Positions 1-8,006 of a stretch of DNA of 49,353 bases are shown here, piece by piece (position 1 is the first letter of the stretch; each line of letters begins with the position of its first letter). The stretch comes from Paenibacillus campinasensis. GTDB lineage: Bacteria > Bacillota > Bacilli > Paenibacillales > Paenibacillaceae. The notes under the pieces are model-generated. The model was not told the DNA's origin. It did not search any database and saw only the letters and a program-made list of their open reading frames with translations. Position numbers and translations under genes: made by a program. The DNA lies in contig NZ_NPBY01000042.1 of NCBI RefSeq assembly GCF_002272015.1, forward strand, positions 1 to 49,353. The letters are read 5' to 3'.

Positions 1-32
1 ATTATTAGCCTTATGATCATATAGGCGTTTCA

Positions 33-1211
33 ATTTCAATCCACGCACTCACATAGAGTGCGACCTTTATGCTCTATTTACTTGTATTTATCAATCATTA
101 TTTCAATCCACGCACTCACATAGAGTGCGACACAGCCATATGCAGGACATATGGCTTACCCCGCAATATTTCAATCCACGCACTCACATAGAGTGCGACC
201 GATTTTGTATAAACCGTTGTTTGTGATGCCTGATTTCAATCCACGCACTCACATAGAGTGCGACAATTTTTCGCTCTATAATAGAGCTGTAAAGTGGTAT
301 TTCAATCCACGCACTCACATAGAGTGCGACATATGTTCTTCATTTTCTTCAAAGGCAAAACGGGTATTTCAATCCACGCACTCACATAGAGTGCGACGGG
401 ATCCTTATGGTTTGGAGTGTTACTGGTGTTCATATTTCAATCCACGCACTCACATAGAGTGCGACGATGGTAGGATTCCCTGACGGTTAAACACGGCAAG
501 GATTTCAATCCACGCACTCACATAGAGTGCGACGATCTCATAAACATCTCGGGCAGGACGTAAAGGACCCATTTCAATCCACGCACTCACATAGAGTGCG
601 ACTGGAACTTCTTGGTTGTTGCCCTTTCCCCATCATTCAAATTTCAATCCACGCACTCACATAGAGTGCGACCATTGCCCCGCCGATCGTAGCGCCGCCA
701 AGTTGTTATTTCAATCCACGCACTCACATAGAGTGCGACTGGACGACGTCGGCAGCTTGAAGGACATTGAGCCGATTTCAATCCACGCACTCACATAGAG
801 TGCGACTTCTTCTGTAGAGAACGTCTTGATTCAAATCGCTTCATTTCAATCCACGCACTCACATAGAGTGCGACAAGATATTGGCCGAGCGGCGATTAGC
901 GAAATAAAATTTCAATCCACGCACTCACATAGAGTGCGACGCGGTTGTTAAACGGTTGATAATATGAGCGAAAATTTCAATCCACGCACTCACATAGAGT
1001 GCGACGGATGTGAGGACCTCCGTTCCCGATTGCTCTTCCTTATTTCAATCCACGCACTCACATAGAGTGCGACTTTGTATATATGGCGTTGTTCATGTTG
1101 TTTCCTCCCCTGATTTCAATCCACGCACTCACATAGAGTGCGACGTCTGATGTAGGTAAAAACAAAAGCCATAGTAAATATTTCAATCCACGCACTCACA
1201 TAGAGTGCGAC
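33..1211 (-). CRISPR. Type I-C-like CRISPR array, 18 repeats, 17 spacers
   Basis: Eighteen identical 32-nt repeats start at 33, 100, 168, 233, 299, 366, 434, 502, 571, 641, 708, 775, 843, 909, 974, 1042, 1113 and 1180. On the plus strand each begins ATTTCAATCCACGCAC and ends AGAGTGCGAC. Read on the minus strand the repeat starts GTCGCACTC, has a CGCACTC/GAGTGCG stem and ends TGGATTGAAAT, the form typical of subtype I-C. Spacers are 33-39 nt and all differ. Because no repeat is degenerate at the left end, positions 1-32 are probably part of another spacer and the array continues out of the window. The leader is on the right (1212-1380), so transcription runs leftward and the newest spacer should be 1145-1179. 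No cas gene is seen here. Open frames through the array are artefacts of the repeat. Confidence 0.98.
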
Positions 1212-1380
1212 AGCCCGCCTTATACAGCCTTATGCAGCAAGGCTTCAGAAAGCCCAAAGTGCGAACCTCTTTTTAAAGTACTATAAATTGAGCATATTTT
1301 CCACTCAAATCGCCGAAAACCCTTGCAGGACGCCAGGTGCGAACCTCCCAGAGATTTTATGTGCGCTTGGGGTTCGCACT
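1212..1380 (-). promoter_or_regulatory. CRISPR leader with promoter and repeated GTGCGAACCTC motif
   Basis: AT-rich sequence between the last repeat and the next operon. On the minus strand TTGAGT (1303-1308), a 17-bp spacer and TATAGT (1280-1285) form a good vegetative promoter, with a start near 1273, about 60 nt before the first repeat. The motif GTGCGAACCTC occurs at 1259-1269 and 1337-1347, and an inverted GGTTCGCAC lies at 1371-1379. These resemble the repeat stem (AGTGCGAC) and could be protein-binding or integration-guiding sites; that role is inference. Confidence 0.75.
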
Positions 1381-1566
1381 CAAGGCCCTTTTATTTGATC
1401 TTCCTGTTTCCATGGAAGTCCGTCACAAGCCCACCGCACCCCTTCACTGCGCTCCGGCACTGCTAATCTCGCAATCCCTTACCAGCCCAGGGGTAGCTGG
1501 ACAAAGATCGCATCTGCAAGAAGACCCTCCCTCTATTTCCTTTATTGACTTCTATTACAAACATAT

Positions 1567-1600
1567 AGAAAAATCACTGACAGCTACATCAGTGATTTTC
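1567..1600 (-). terminator. Rho-independent terminator
   Basis: Perfect 11-bp stem AAAATCACTGA (1570-1580) / TCAGTGATTTT (1589-1599). On the minus strand it is followed by a T run, so it closes the leftward NHL operon and insulates it from the CRISPR leader. Confidence 0.8.
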
Positions 1601-1626
1601 AAGGCGGATCATTTATATACAAAACA

Positions 1627-1657
1627 GCGGCCCCCGAACGTCTCGTTCGAAGGCCGC
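1627..1657 (-). terminator. Probable terminator just after the NHL gene
   Basis: GC-rich hairpin: GCGGCC (1627-1632) pairs with GGCCGC (1652-1657), with inner CGAACG/CGTTCG pairing. On the minus strand it is followed by TGTTTTGTATA. It forms a tandem pair with the hairpin at 1567-1600. Confidence 0.65.
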
Positions 1658-1678
1658 CCAGGGTCCACTTCAGTGCTG

Positions 1679-3241
1679 CTACTCCCGCAGCAGCACTGTC
1701 TTTGTATCCGCATGCCAGTTCACCGTCGCACCCAGTCCCTCGGCGATAAAGCGGACCGGGACATAGATACGTCCATCCTTGATATACGGCGCAACGTCCA
1801 TCTGAAGCGCTGTCTGATCATCCTGGGTCAGGTGAGCTTCGATGGAGCCGACCGACAAGGTGACAGCATCGCCACGAGGTCCGGACAAGGTTACCGTGTC
1901 CTGATCCACGAATTTCAGGCTATACTCCAGCGCCTCGGCAATCGCGCGCACCGGCAGCATGATTCGCCCCTTGTGCATCTCCGGAGCCGTGTCAAACACA
2001 ATCTCCTTCTGATTATGGAGCACGCGAATATCCCCGCTGCCGGCCTCCCAGCCACTTGGCAGCTCATAGAACGATACCTTGCGGATCTTATTGTTCAACG
2101 TATCGGCAATATAGAGATTGCCATCCCGATCTAACGCAATGTCTGATGGCCTATATAATGCAGCCTGCTTTTCATATCCATTCGCACTCCCGTATTCCCC
2201 CGCGCTGCCAACGGCGGTGGTTACAAGCCCGTCCTTTAAATAGCGGATGGTGTGGTTCAGACTGTCTGCAATATAGAGTCCTCCGCCTTCATCAACTGCA
2301 AGACCGTACGGACTGAAGAACCTTGCTTCTTCCGCCGCGCCGTCGCGATATGCGCCTGAAACGTACATTTGTCCGGCCAGCAGCTCTCCGCCGCCTGCCA
2401 CGGTAGTCACGGTGTCCGTATGAAAATCGATGTATCGAATGCGTTGGTTGCCCGTATCACTCACATACAGATTGCCCTTGCTGTCGAGCGCCAGACCAGA
2501 AGGCTCGTTAAACAGCGCCTCGGCAAGCGGGCCATCCCGATAATCTCCTGTCGCTTCGACAACGCCGTCGAACACTTCAACGATCCGCTCTGATAACGCA
2601 TTGAGTGTCGTGACATTCCCGGCAGGGTCAACCTTACGGATGGCATGGTTCAGAGTATCGGCAACATAGACATTGCCCGCGGCATCAACCGCCACGTCGG
2701 ACGGCGTGTGAAAAGAGGCCTCGCTCCCCTTCCCGTCCGCATCTCCCAGAACACCATTGCCCGCAATCGTTGTCACGTTGCCGTCAGGCGAAATTTTTCG
2801 AACAGCATGATTTCCCTGATCAGCAACATACACATTGCCCTTCCCATCCGATGCGAGGCCCATAGGACTTGAGAAGTAGCTTACCCCCGCCGCACCATCA
2901 GCATAAGCGCCCATCGGAAGGCGGTCTTCACCGGTCAGAACGGAGACCTCTGTTCCGGCATAAACGGCTGTATGGCCGTTCCGAACCGCACGAATCCGAT
3001 GATTCTCTGTATCGGACACCAATAACGATCCGTCTGCCAGCACCAGAATCGCGCCGGGATGGCGGAACGCGGCTTCCGCCGCATTCCCGTTCCATTCGTT
3101 GTACTCCCCGCTGCCTGCAACATCCATCGTTTCAATCAGTGGTCTGCCCTCCGAATAAATCGCTCCATGAGCAGGAACAACCATTCCCAGGAACATAGCC
3201 GTCGTCAGCCCCCACATACTAATCGACTTCATCAATTTCAT
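1679..3241 (-). CDS. Secreted NHL-repeat propeller with C-terminal stalk domain
   Basis: Predicted exported protein of 520 residues. A signal peptide covers residues 1 to about 26 (cleavage after AHG). Six NHL-type repeats follow, each with the pattern 'P-x-G/D-[IVL]-A-x-D-x-x-G-N-[LV]-Y-V-[AS]-D-x-x-N-x-x-I-R', at roughly residues 55-395, consistent with a six-bladed beta-propeller. The last 110 residues carry two copies of the copper-amine-oxidase-like 'stalk' motif (GRIMLPVRAIAEAL and GRIYVPVRFIAEGLG), a domain common in Paenibacillus exported proteins and thought to bind the wall or extend the protein. A longer frame starts at 3262 and overlaps the upstream stop as ATGA, but AAGGAG sits 6 nt before the ATG at 3241, so that start is preferred. 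It is the last gene of the six-gene operon and is followed by two terminators. No catalytic residues are evident; a ligand-binding or scaffold role is inference. Confidence 0.88.
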   Translation of the reverse strand: MKLMKSISMWGLTTAMFLGMVVPAHGAIYSEGRPLIETMDVAGSGEYNEWNGNAAEAAFRHPGAILVLADGSLLVSDTENHRIRAVRNGHTAVYAGTEVSVLTGEDRLPMGAYADGAAGVSYFSSPMGLASDGKGNVYVADQGNHAVRKISPDGNVTTIAGNGVLGDADGKGSEASFHTPSDVAVDAAGNVYVADTLNHAIRKVDPAGNVTTLNALSERIVEVFDGVVEATGDYRDGPLAEALFNEPSGLALDSKGNLYVSDTGNQRIRYIDFHTDTVTTVAGGGELLAGQMYVSGAYRDGAAEEARFFSPYGLAVDEGGGLYIADSLNHTIRYLKDGLVTTAVGSAGEYGSANGYEKQAALYRPSDIALDRDGNLYIADTLNNKIRKVSFYELPSGWEAGSGDIRVLHNQKEIVFDTAPEMHKGRIMLPVRAIAEALEYSLKFVDQDTVTLSGPRGDAVTLSVGSIEAHLTQDDQTALQMDVAPYIKDGRIYVPVRFIAEGLGATVNWHADTKTVLLRE

Positions 3242-3258
3242 AATGAACTCCTTATTTA

Positions 3259-5712
3259 TCATGGATTAAGTTCGTCCTCTTCGTTCGTCAGCATAACCTC
3301 GATTCCGTATCCGTTCTGCTTGAAGAAGCTCAAGCGGAAGATGTTAAGGATCGTGCTGGCCGACGGATCTACAATGGTGAACGGGATGATGACGAATCTG
3401 TCCTCAGCATGGAACGCAGCCCCTTGACTTGCTTCGAATATATACTCCATGAAGTCCACATCCTGGTAATACATCCCCTCATGGATGTACACGGATTCTG
3501 TTACCGTTGCCGGATCGAACTTATGAGGATTATAGTAGCGTACGTTATCGCCGATCAGCGGCTTTAGGCCACGGCCGTATTCGAATTCGAGCTCAGCCCT
3601 GTAAAACTCGGAATCTCCGGTGAACCGGTCAAGCGCGATGACCGCATTGAATTGTGTAGGAGAGACCTGCTCGATGAAGAAATACGCATAGCCGGGCAGT
3701 TCATGGAACGAAGACACCTCGATTACTTTGACACCCTCGCTTCCAGCTTGCTTCTCTGTGCCTTCGAAAACCGCCGTATACTTATGTGTGAAATCTGAGA
3801 TCGGCTCCTCGATCAGCACATGAAAGACAACGCTCCCGTCCGCATTCAGCTCCTTGACTTCAAGCTCCCTGTCCCCCTCATACAGTGTAACCGTCCCCAC
3901 AGCCGGGACTTGACCGTGCTTCGGAGATACTTGAACGGTAAACGGGATCGTCTCGCCAACGAGCGCTACTCGATGCGGTGCCGAAATGTCCAGGGTGGTT
4001 TCATCCTGCATGACGGTAATGGCAACAGGGAATGAAGTGTTGGACTGCGTCCGCGATGTCGCAGCTGTTACCGCTTCGATTTGACGGGCACCCACATTTA
4101 GCGTGAAGCTCTGCTCCGGTGTAATGACAGCCGAAGCTTCGCCATTCATTGTGGTCGCCGTGGCTAATACCTGTTTGGAACTCCGGTCCTGAAAAACAAT
4201 ATTCGTGCCATCTGGAACCGGCATGTTGGTTGACGTAATCACAGCATGGGCACTCACGACGAAGGATTGACCCGCATAAATCTCATACGTATCAACATCC
4301 ATCGTTGTGGACGTTGCAAGTGGAGGCGGAACGGAAGGGCCCTGGCCAGGTGCGCCCCCGCTCCCCGGTCCTGCAGGTGCTGACGGTGCGGGCGTTACCG
4401 GTGGCGGCGATACTGGCGGTGTCGGTGTCTGTCGTGACACACGTTCTTCCTGCTGCCGCTTTTGCTGCTCAGCCTGCTGGACTCTCTGTTCCAGGCTGGC
4501 TCTTTGCTGCTCGCTTAACGTGGCCAAATATTTCTCCTGCGCCTCTTTCGCTTTTTGTTCTTGGGCCTCCTGATTGCGTCTGTTGATTTCTTCCTGCTTC
4601 TGCTTGATTTGCTCAAGGATCTGCTGCTGTTGCGCAATCTGCTGTTCGCGCAGACTCTCCTGAGCAGCGGCTTTCTCCTGTTGCCTTGCCTTCACTTCGT
4701 CCAGTTGTCTCTGGCGTTCCGCTACGCGATCTGAATCCAGCCCCACAGATGGATCAATAGGCGGAACAGGCCTATACACTTCGAAGTCAGAAAGAGAAGA
4801 TGAATTTCTCAGAATATCTTCAATCTGCTGCTGGGATACTTTCCCCAGATCCTGAGCATTATTAATGATCCCTTGAATCAGGCGATCAAGGTTATCCCTA
4901 AATCGTTCCAGATCCGGGTCAAAGTCGGTCCCGTTCCCCACGTCTGAAGGGTTCTGCGCACCCTCTGTTATTGACTCCAGCATTTGTCTGTTTTCTTCTT
5001 GTATTTTGCTTAGTGAGGCAAGTATCTCCTCAACCACCTTGCTGGGAACAGAACTCATATACAAACCTAAGTCCACCGGGGTATAACCCGGAAGCGAACT
5101 AGCCATTTGTTCGACCTGCTGTGCAGGATACAGGACAATCCCGCCTAGATCGGGCGTTATTGGACTACCAGGAGCCCGGGAAGGCGGCGTGACGGCAACT
5201 CGTCCCGACAGAACAGCTACGTTGGAAATCCCTGTAATCGGATCAATGAAGACGGTGAAATTCGTTCCCCGCACGTTCATGTCCGATGTTGGCGTCTCCA
5301 CCTGATAGGAGCTTCCTTCTCGATCCAGCGTCTGAACGCTGTTGAACATAGATCCCGACCATGTATGTATAGCGGTTTCCATATCGCCAGCATCGCTTAC
5401 TCTTAACTTGGACAACGTTCCATTCCAATGCTCACCAAGCGTAATTTCATCCTCACGCCCAGCAACATTCAGCGTCAGGCTCGCGCCACCCTCAACACGA
5501 ATCCGGTCCCCTTCATGAAAGGTCATTCCCTGATATACGCGAATCTCTTTGCTGCCCCCGGCCTTCTTTACATACACAGCCCCGACAACATCTTTAGCCA
5601 GTGCGTAGTGGCCGGAGGCACCGAAAGCTGTTCCTGCGAAATGGCCTAGCATAATGGTGAATATCATCAATAATGACAATCCGGATAACGCCAGTTGCTT
5701 CAATGCTTTCAA
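3259..5712 (-). CDS. Secreted FecR-domain protein with coiled coil and Ig-like modules
   Basis: About 817 residues. A signal peptide covers residues 1-32 (AFGA/SGHY). A FecR domain follows at about 36-185 and contains a typical 'TPTSDMNVRGTNFTV' segment. FecR domains in Gram-negatives transduce siderophore signals, but in Firmicutes lacking TonB systems their role is unclear. Residues about 325-430 are rich in Q, E, K and R and should form a long coiled coil. Residues about 424-467 are Pro-rich, about 470-675 are Ig-like, and the C-terminus (about 675-817) resembles a cohesin/beta-sandwich fold. Start choice: AAGGAGG lies 8 nt before a TTG at 5712; an upstream GTG at 5745 has no ribosome-binding site. 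The stop overlaps or abuts the NHL reading frame, suggesting coupling. It lies 60 bp after the collar gene, so it is in the same operon. Function is not known; the layout suggests an exposed structural or adhesive protein. Confidence 0.85.
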   Translation of the reverse strand: MKALKQLALSGLSLLMIFTIMLGHFAGTAFGASGHYALAKDVVGAVYVKKAGGSKEIRVYQGMTFHEGDRIRVEGGASLTLNVAGREDEITLGEHWNGTLSKLRVSDAGDMETAIHTWSGSMFNSVQTLDREGSSYQVETPTSDMNVRGTNFTVFIDPITGISNVAVLSGRVAVTPPSRAPGSPITPDLGGIVLYPAQQVEQMASSLPGYTPVDLGLYMSSVPSKVVEEILASLSKIQEENRQMLESITEGAQNPSDVGNGTDFDPDLERFRDNLDRLIQGIINNAQDLGKVSQQQIEDILRNSSSLSDFEVYRPVPPIDPSVGLDSDRVAERQRQLDEVKARQQEKAAAQESLREQQIAQQQQILEQIKQKQEEINRRNQEAQEQKAKEAQEKYLATLSEQQRASLEQRVQQAEQQKRQQEERVSRQTPTPPVSPPPVTPAPSAPAGPGSGGAPGQGPSVPPPLATSTTMDVDTYEIYAGQSFVVSAHAVITSTNMPVPDGTNIVFQDRSSKQVLATATTMNGEASAVITPEQSFTLNVGARQIEAVTAATSRTQSNTSFPVAITVMQDETTLDISAPHRVALVGETIPFTVQVSPKHGQVPAVGTVTLYEGDRELEVKELNADGSVVFHVLIEEPISDFTHKYTAVFEGTEKQAGSEGVKVIEVSSFHELPGYAYFFIEQVSPTQFNAVIALDRFTGDSEFYRAELEFEYGRGLKPLIGDNVRYYNPHKFDPATVTESVYIHEGMYYQDVDFMEYIFEASQGAAFHAEDRFVIIPFTIVDPSASTILNIFRLSFFKQNGYGIEVMLTNEEDELNP

Positions 5713-5772
5713 TTTTATCTCCTCCTTAATCCTGAATCTCAACACCCCACCCCCTCACAAGAACTGCTTCGC

Positions 5773-6294
5773 TTATGGCCTTATAGGATGGATCCCTTGC
5801 AGCGCGATAATGTAATTCACCGTAACAAAAGGCTGTCTATTCTCATGAGGGGCATTGCCTCCATTTGGAGAAACCGCCTGCGGGCTCATAGATACCAGAT
5901 TGGCGTCCGGATCCGCATAAGCCTCCGTTTGTCCCCGTGGAACGGATGCCCACACCGCCCCCTCAGGAGAGATCGTGCTTCCCAATGCAGCGACTTGAAC
6001 AGCATGCTCATGCCTAGGCATTTGCTCTGGAAGCAAAGTAACCGTACTGGTCCCGCTCATCTCTCCCAAGATCCGCGGGGTAAGCCCCGGTCCGGCACCC
6101 GCATGCATCGCTGCTCTTCCTTGCAGATTAGGCAAGGCGAAGGTGTTAAAACCATCGCCACCGTATCGTGTACCCAGGATAGTGTACAGGGCGCGATGCT
6201 GAGCTACAGACAACAATTGTCCATTACAGAAAGCCCATCCCTTGGGCTCAAACCTCCCTGCAAAAATTCTAATCTCCCCAATAAACGGATCCAT
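5773..6294 (-). CDS. Phage tail-collar (Mdp-like) protein, copy 3
   Basis: Protein of 173 residues with an N-terminal phage tail-collar domain (about residues 5-62). Family hallmarks are 'FIGEIRIFAG', 'P-x-GW-x-F-CNGQLL', 'L-x-x-[LI]-[LI]-GTRYGGDG' and 'FALPNLQGR'. A variable middle follows, and the protein ends in 'VNYIIALQGI-P', which is conserved in all three paralogues here. The family includes the microcystin-dependent protein MdpB and distal parts of phage tail fibres. No signal peptide or membrane segment is visible. AAAGGAGG precedes the ATG. It is third of three tandem paralogues, 48 bp after the second. No other phage morphogenesis gene is present, so a domesticated, non-prophage role is more likely than a prophage remnant. 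Confidence 0.9.
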   Translation of the reverse strand: MDPFIGEIRIFAGRFEPKGWAFCNGQLLSVAQHRALYTILGTRYGGDGFNTFALPNLQGRAAMHAGAGPGLTPRILGEMSGTSTVTLLPEQMPRHEHAVQVAALGSTISPEGAVWASVPRGQTEAYADPDANLVSMSPQAVSPNGGNAPHENRQPFVTVNYIIALQGIHPIRP

Positions 6295-6342
6295 GTATCT
6301 TCTTCCTCCTTTTCCTCTCCCTGTCGTGACAACATCAGCTTC

Positions 6343-6840
6343 CTAGTCTCTTGATGGAAATATACCTTGTACGGCTATGCAATAATTTAGCGCGGTATAA
6401 GGCTGCATATTGGAATGAGCCTGCCCTTGACCTGCATTTGCAATCGCCTCAGTACTCATCTGTGTATTATTCGCGGATCCATATAGATGCTGCGTTTCAT
6501 TGGCAGCCCATATCCTCCCATCCGCCTGCCTGTTATTCGCCCAGCTTGAAGAGGCCCTGACCGCATGATGATGCTGCGGCATTTCAGCCACAGTCAGAGC
6601 ATGAGCTTCTTCTCCGCCCGTAACCCCCACAGCTCCCTGGCCGCCATGAACGGCTACTCTCCCTTGCAGATTAGGAAGAGCAAAGTTGGTCATCCCATTC
6701 CCTCCATAAGAAGGACCTATAAGGGCATACAAAGCTTGATATTGGTGAACCTGTAACAGCTGTCCATTACATGGAAGCCAGCCGTTCGGCACTTTACCGA
6801 AAGCAAATAATCTGATCTCCCCAATAAAAGGTTCCGCCAT
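6343..6840 (-). CDS. Phage tail-collar (Mdp-like) protein, copy 2
   Basis: Protein of 165 residues, paralogous to the flanking genes. It carries FIGEIRLFAFG, GWLPCNGQLL, GPSYGGNGMTNFALPNLQGR and a C-terminal ALNYCIAVQGIFP. The variable centre contains HHHAVRAS. A longer frame begins at 6876, but AGAGGAGG lies just before the ATG at 6840 and the two flanking paralogues start at the same alignment point (MDPFIGEI / MDQYIGEI), so 6840 is chosen. It lies 55 bp after copy 1. The exact function is unknown; the family fold is a trimeric fibre or receptor-binding domain in phages. Confidence 0.9.
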   Translation of the reverse strand: MAEPFIGEIRLFAFGKVPNGWLPCNGQLLQVHQYQALYALIGPSYGGNGMTNFALPNLQGRVAVHGGQGAVGVTGGEEAHALTVAEMPQHHHAVRASSSWANNRQADGRIWAANETQHLYGSANNTQMSTEAIANAGQGQAHSNMQPYTALNYCIAVQGIFPSRD

Positions 6841-6895
6841 GATTTCTTCCTCCTCTTGTGTGGTTATTTCAACCATTCGCTCATTTCTAGTCTAG

Positions 6896-7396
6896 TTATG
6901 GATATATCCCCTCTGTCGCAATCATAAAGTGAACAGCCAGTGTAGGCATCATATTATTGTGAGGCTGGTTTCCTCCAGCCGACTCAAGCGCTCCTTGAAC
7001 CATCGTCCCGCTAACCTCACCTTGAGCATATTGAGGGATACCCGCGGCCCACACATGCCCGGTTGGACTTGCTTCTGTTCCTGGTGTGGAGGCTGCATTC
7101 ACGATATGGGTATGTGGAGGCAAATGATTAACCGTTAAGCTCGCAACTTCGCTGCCCCCTTTTTGTCCTAAAGCATAGTGGGTGCCCGCACTAGAAGTCC
7201 CGTAATGAATAGGCACTCTCCCTCTTAGGTCCGGCAATCCAAAAGTCGTCAGGCCATCCCCGCCGTATGTCGTGCCCAGCAGCGAAAAAAGCAGTTCGTA
7301 ATCTTGAATATGCAAAAGCCGCCCGTCACATAATTCCCACCCCACCGGAGCAAAATCCCCTGCAAACATACGTATTTCTCCTATATATTGATCCAT
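6896..7396 (-). CDS. Phage tail-collar (Mdp-like) protein, copy 1
   Basis: Protein of 166 residues with the tail-collar signature: MDQYIGEIRMFAGDFAP, GWELCDGRLL, LLGTTYGGDGLTTFGLPDLRGR, and a C-terminal VHFMIATEGIYP. It is first of the three tandem collar genes. It starts at an ATG with a G-rich site 6 nt upstream and lies 13 bp after the GNAT gene, so the two are co-transcribed. A GNAT enzyme preceding tandem collar proteins suggests the acetyltransferase may act on them or their ligand (inference). Confidence 0.9.
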   Translation of the reverse strand: MDQYIGEIRMFAGDFAPVGWELCDGRLLHIQDYELLFSLLGTTYGGDGLTTFGLPDLRGRVPIHYGTSSAGTHYALGQKGGSEVASLTVNHLPPHTHIVNAASTPGTEASPTGHVWAAGIPQYAQGEVSGTMVQGALESAGGNQPHNNMMPTLAVHFMIATEGIYP

Positions 7397-7409
7397 ATGT
7401 ATCCCCCCA

Positions 7410-7925
7410 TTACGATTTGGATTTCACCTGGATTGACGGTACCCAGTGCATGCTGATATAGGCTTCATGCTCTAATACCTTCTCAAAACCGAGTTTCACA
7501 TACCACTTGTAAGCCCTCATATTGTGTGATTGAACACTCAGGCCGAGCGGCATTCTTCTCACCCTGGCTTCATGCTGTAATTTGACAACGACACTCGTCC
7601 CAATTCCGAGCCCTTGGAAATCCGGATGAATGATAAGATCGATCAACCGCAGTTCCCTGTCACCGCATACCGTTACCAGTTTGCCAACCGGCTGGCCTCT
7701 ATAGTGGATCATTCTCCCTACCAGATTCGGATATTGCCACTGATAGGAGCGGCATTGAAAATCATACTGCATTCTCAGAAAGGTCTTCTTCTCCTGCTCC
7801 GTCCAGTTCCATAACGCCATCTCCGGCTCCCTGGATTTCTCATACAGTAGATAGAAGAAGTCTTCCTGCTCCAACCTGGCATGAACCGGCTTTAATGATA
7901 CCCATCTGTGGATCGTTGTCTCCAT
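7410..7925 (-). CDS. GNAT-family N-acetyltransferase
   Basis: Protein of 171 residues. The acetyl-CoA-binding motif A of GNAT enzymes is seen as 'LRLIDLIIHPDFQGLGIGTSV' (Q-x-x-G-x-G type, about residues 104-124). The second motif is 'HNMRAYKWYVKLGFEKV' (N-x-x-A-x-x-x-Y-x-x-x-G-F). Substrate is unknown. A longer frame starts at 7970, but AAGGAGG lies 7 nt upstream of the ATG at 7925. The gene opens the six-gene minus-strand operon (GNAT, three collar proteins, FecR, NHL). Its start is only about 20 nt after a terminator hairpin, leaving no room for a promoter, so its expression probably depends on read-through from the large SLH gene or a promoter inside it. Confidence 0.88.
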   Translation of the reverse strand: METTIHRWVSLKPVHARLEQEDFFYLLYEKSREPEMALWNWTEQEKKTFLRMQYDFQCRSYQWQYPNLVGRMIHYRGQPVGKLVTVCGDRELRLIDLIIHPDFQGLGIGTSVVVKLQHEARVRRMPLGLSVQSHNMRAYKWYVKLGFEKVLEHEAYISMHWVPSIQVKSKS

Positions 7926-7941
7926 ATAGCCCTCCTTGCAT

Positions 7942-7996
7942 AAAAAGAGTGTCGAACAGCTTAAAGACATGCTGTCATAAAAACGTTCGACACTCT
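7942..7996 (-). terminator. Terminator or attenuator between the SLH gene and the GNAT operon
   Basis: Perfect 12-bp inverted repeat AGAGTGTCGAAC (7946-7957) / GTTCGACACTCT (7985-7996). On the minus strand it is followed by TTTTT. The loop is long (27 nt) and the next gene starts about 20 nt beyond, so partial read-through seems likely. Confidence 0.75.
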
Positions 7997-8006
7997 GTCT
8001 CTGACT

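Larger units (their letters stand above)
1381..1678. other. Intergenic region holding terminators only
   Basis: No gene is supported between the CRISPR leader and the NHL gene. An open frame on the plus strand (from 1337) is antisense to the NHL gene and has no ribosome-binding site. The only structure seen is two terminator hairpins near 1567-1657. Confidence 0.6.

Noticed and set aside
151..798. Open frames of 110 and 60 codons in the CRISPR region
   Set aside because: They are translations of the repeat unit (FNPRTHIECD / FQSTHSHRVR) and have no ribosome-binding site.
1337..2134. 265-codon plus-strand frame
   Set aside because: It starts in the CRISPR leader and runs antisense to the NHL gene; composition is that of a shadow frame.
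5773..7396. Prophage remnant as the explanation for the collar genes
   Set aside because: Three intact tandem copies sit in a host operon with no other phage gene; a prophage would show capsid, tail or lysis genes.
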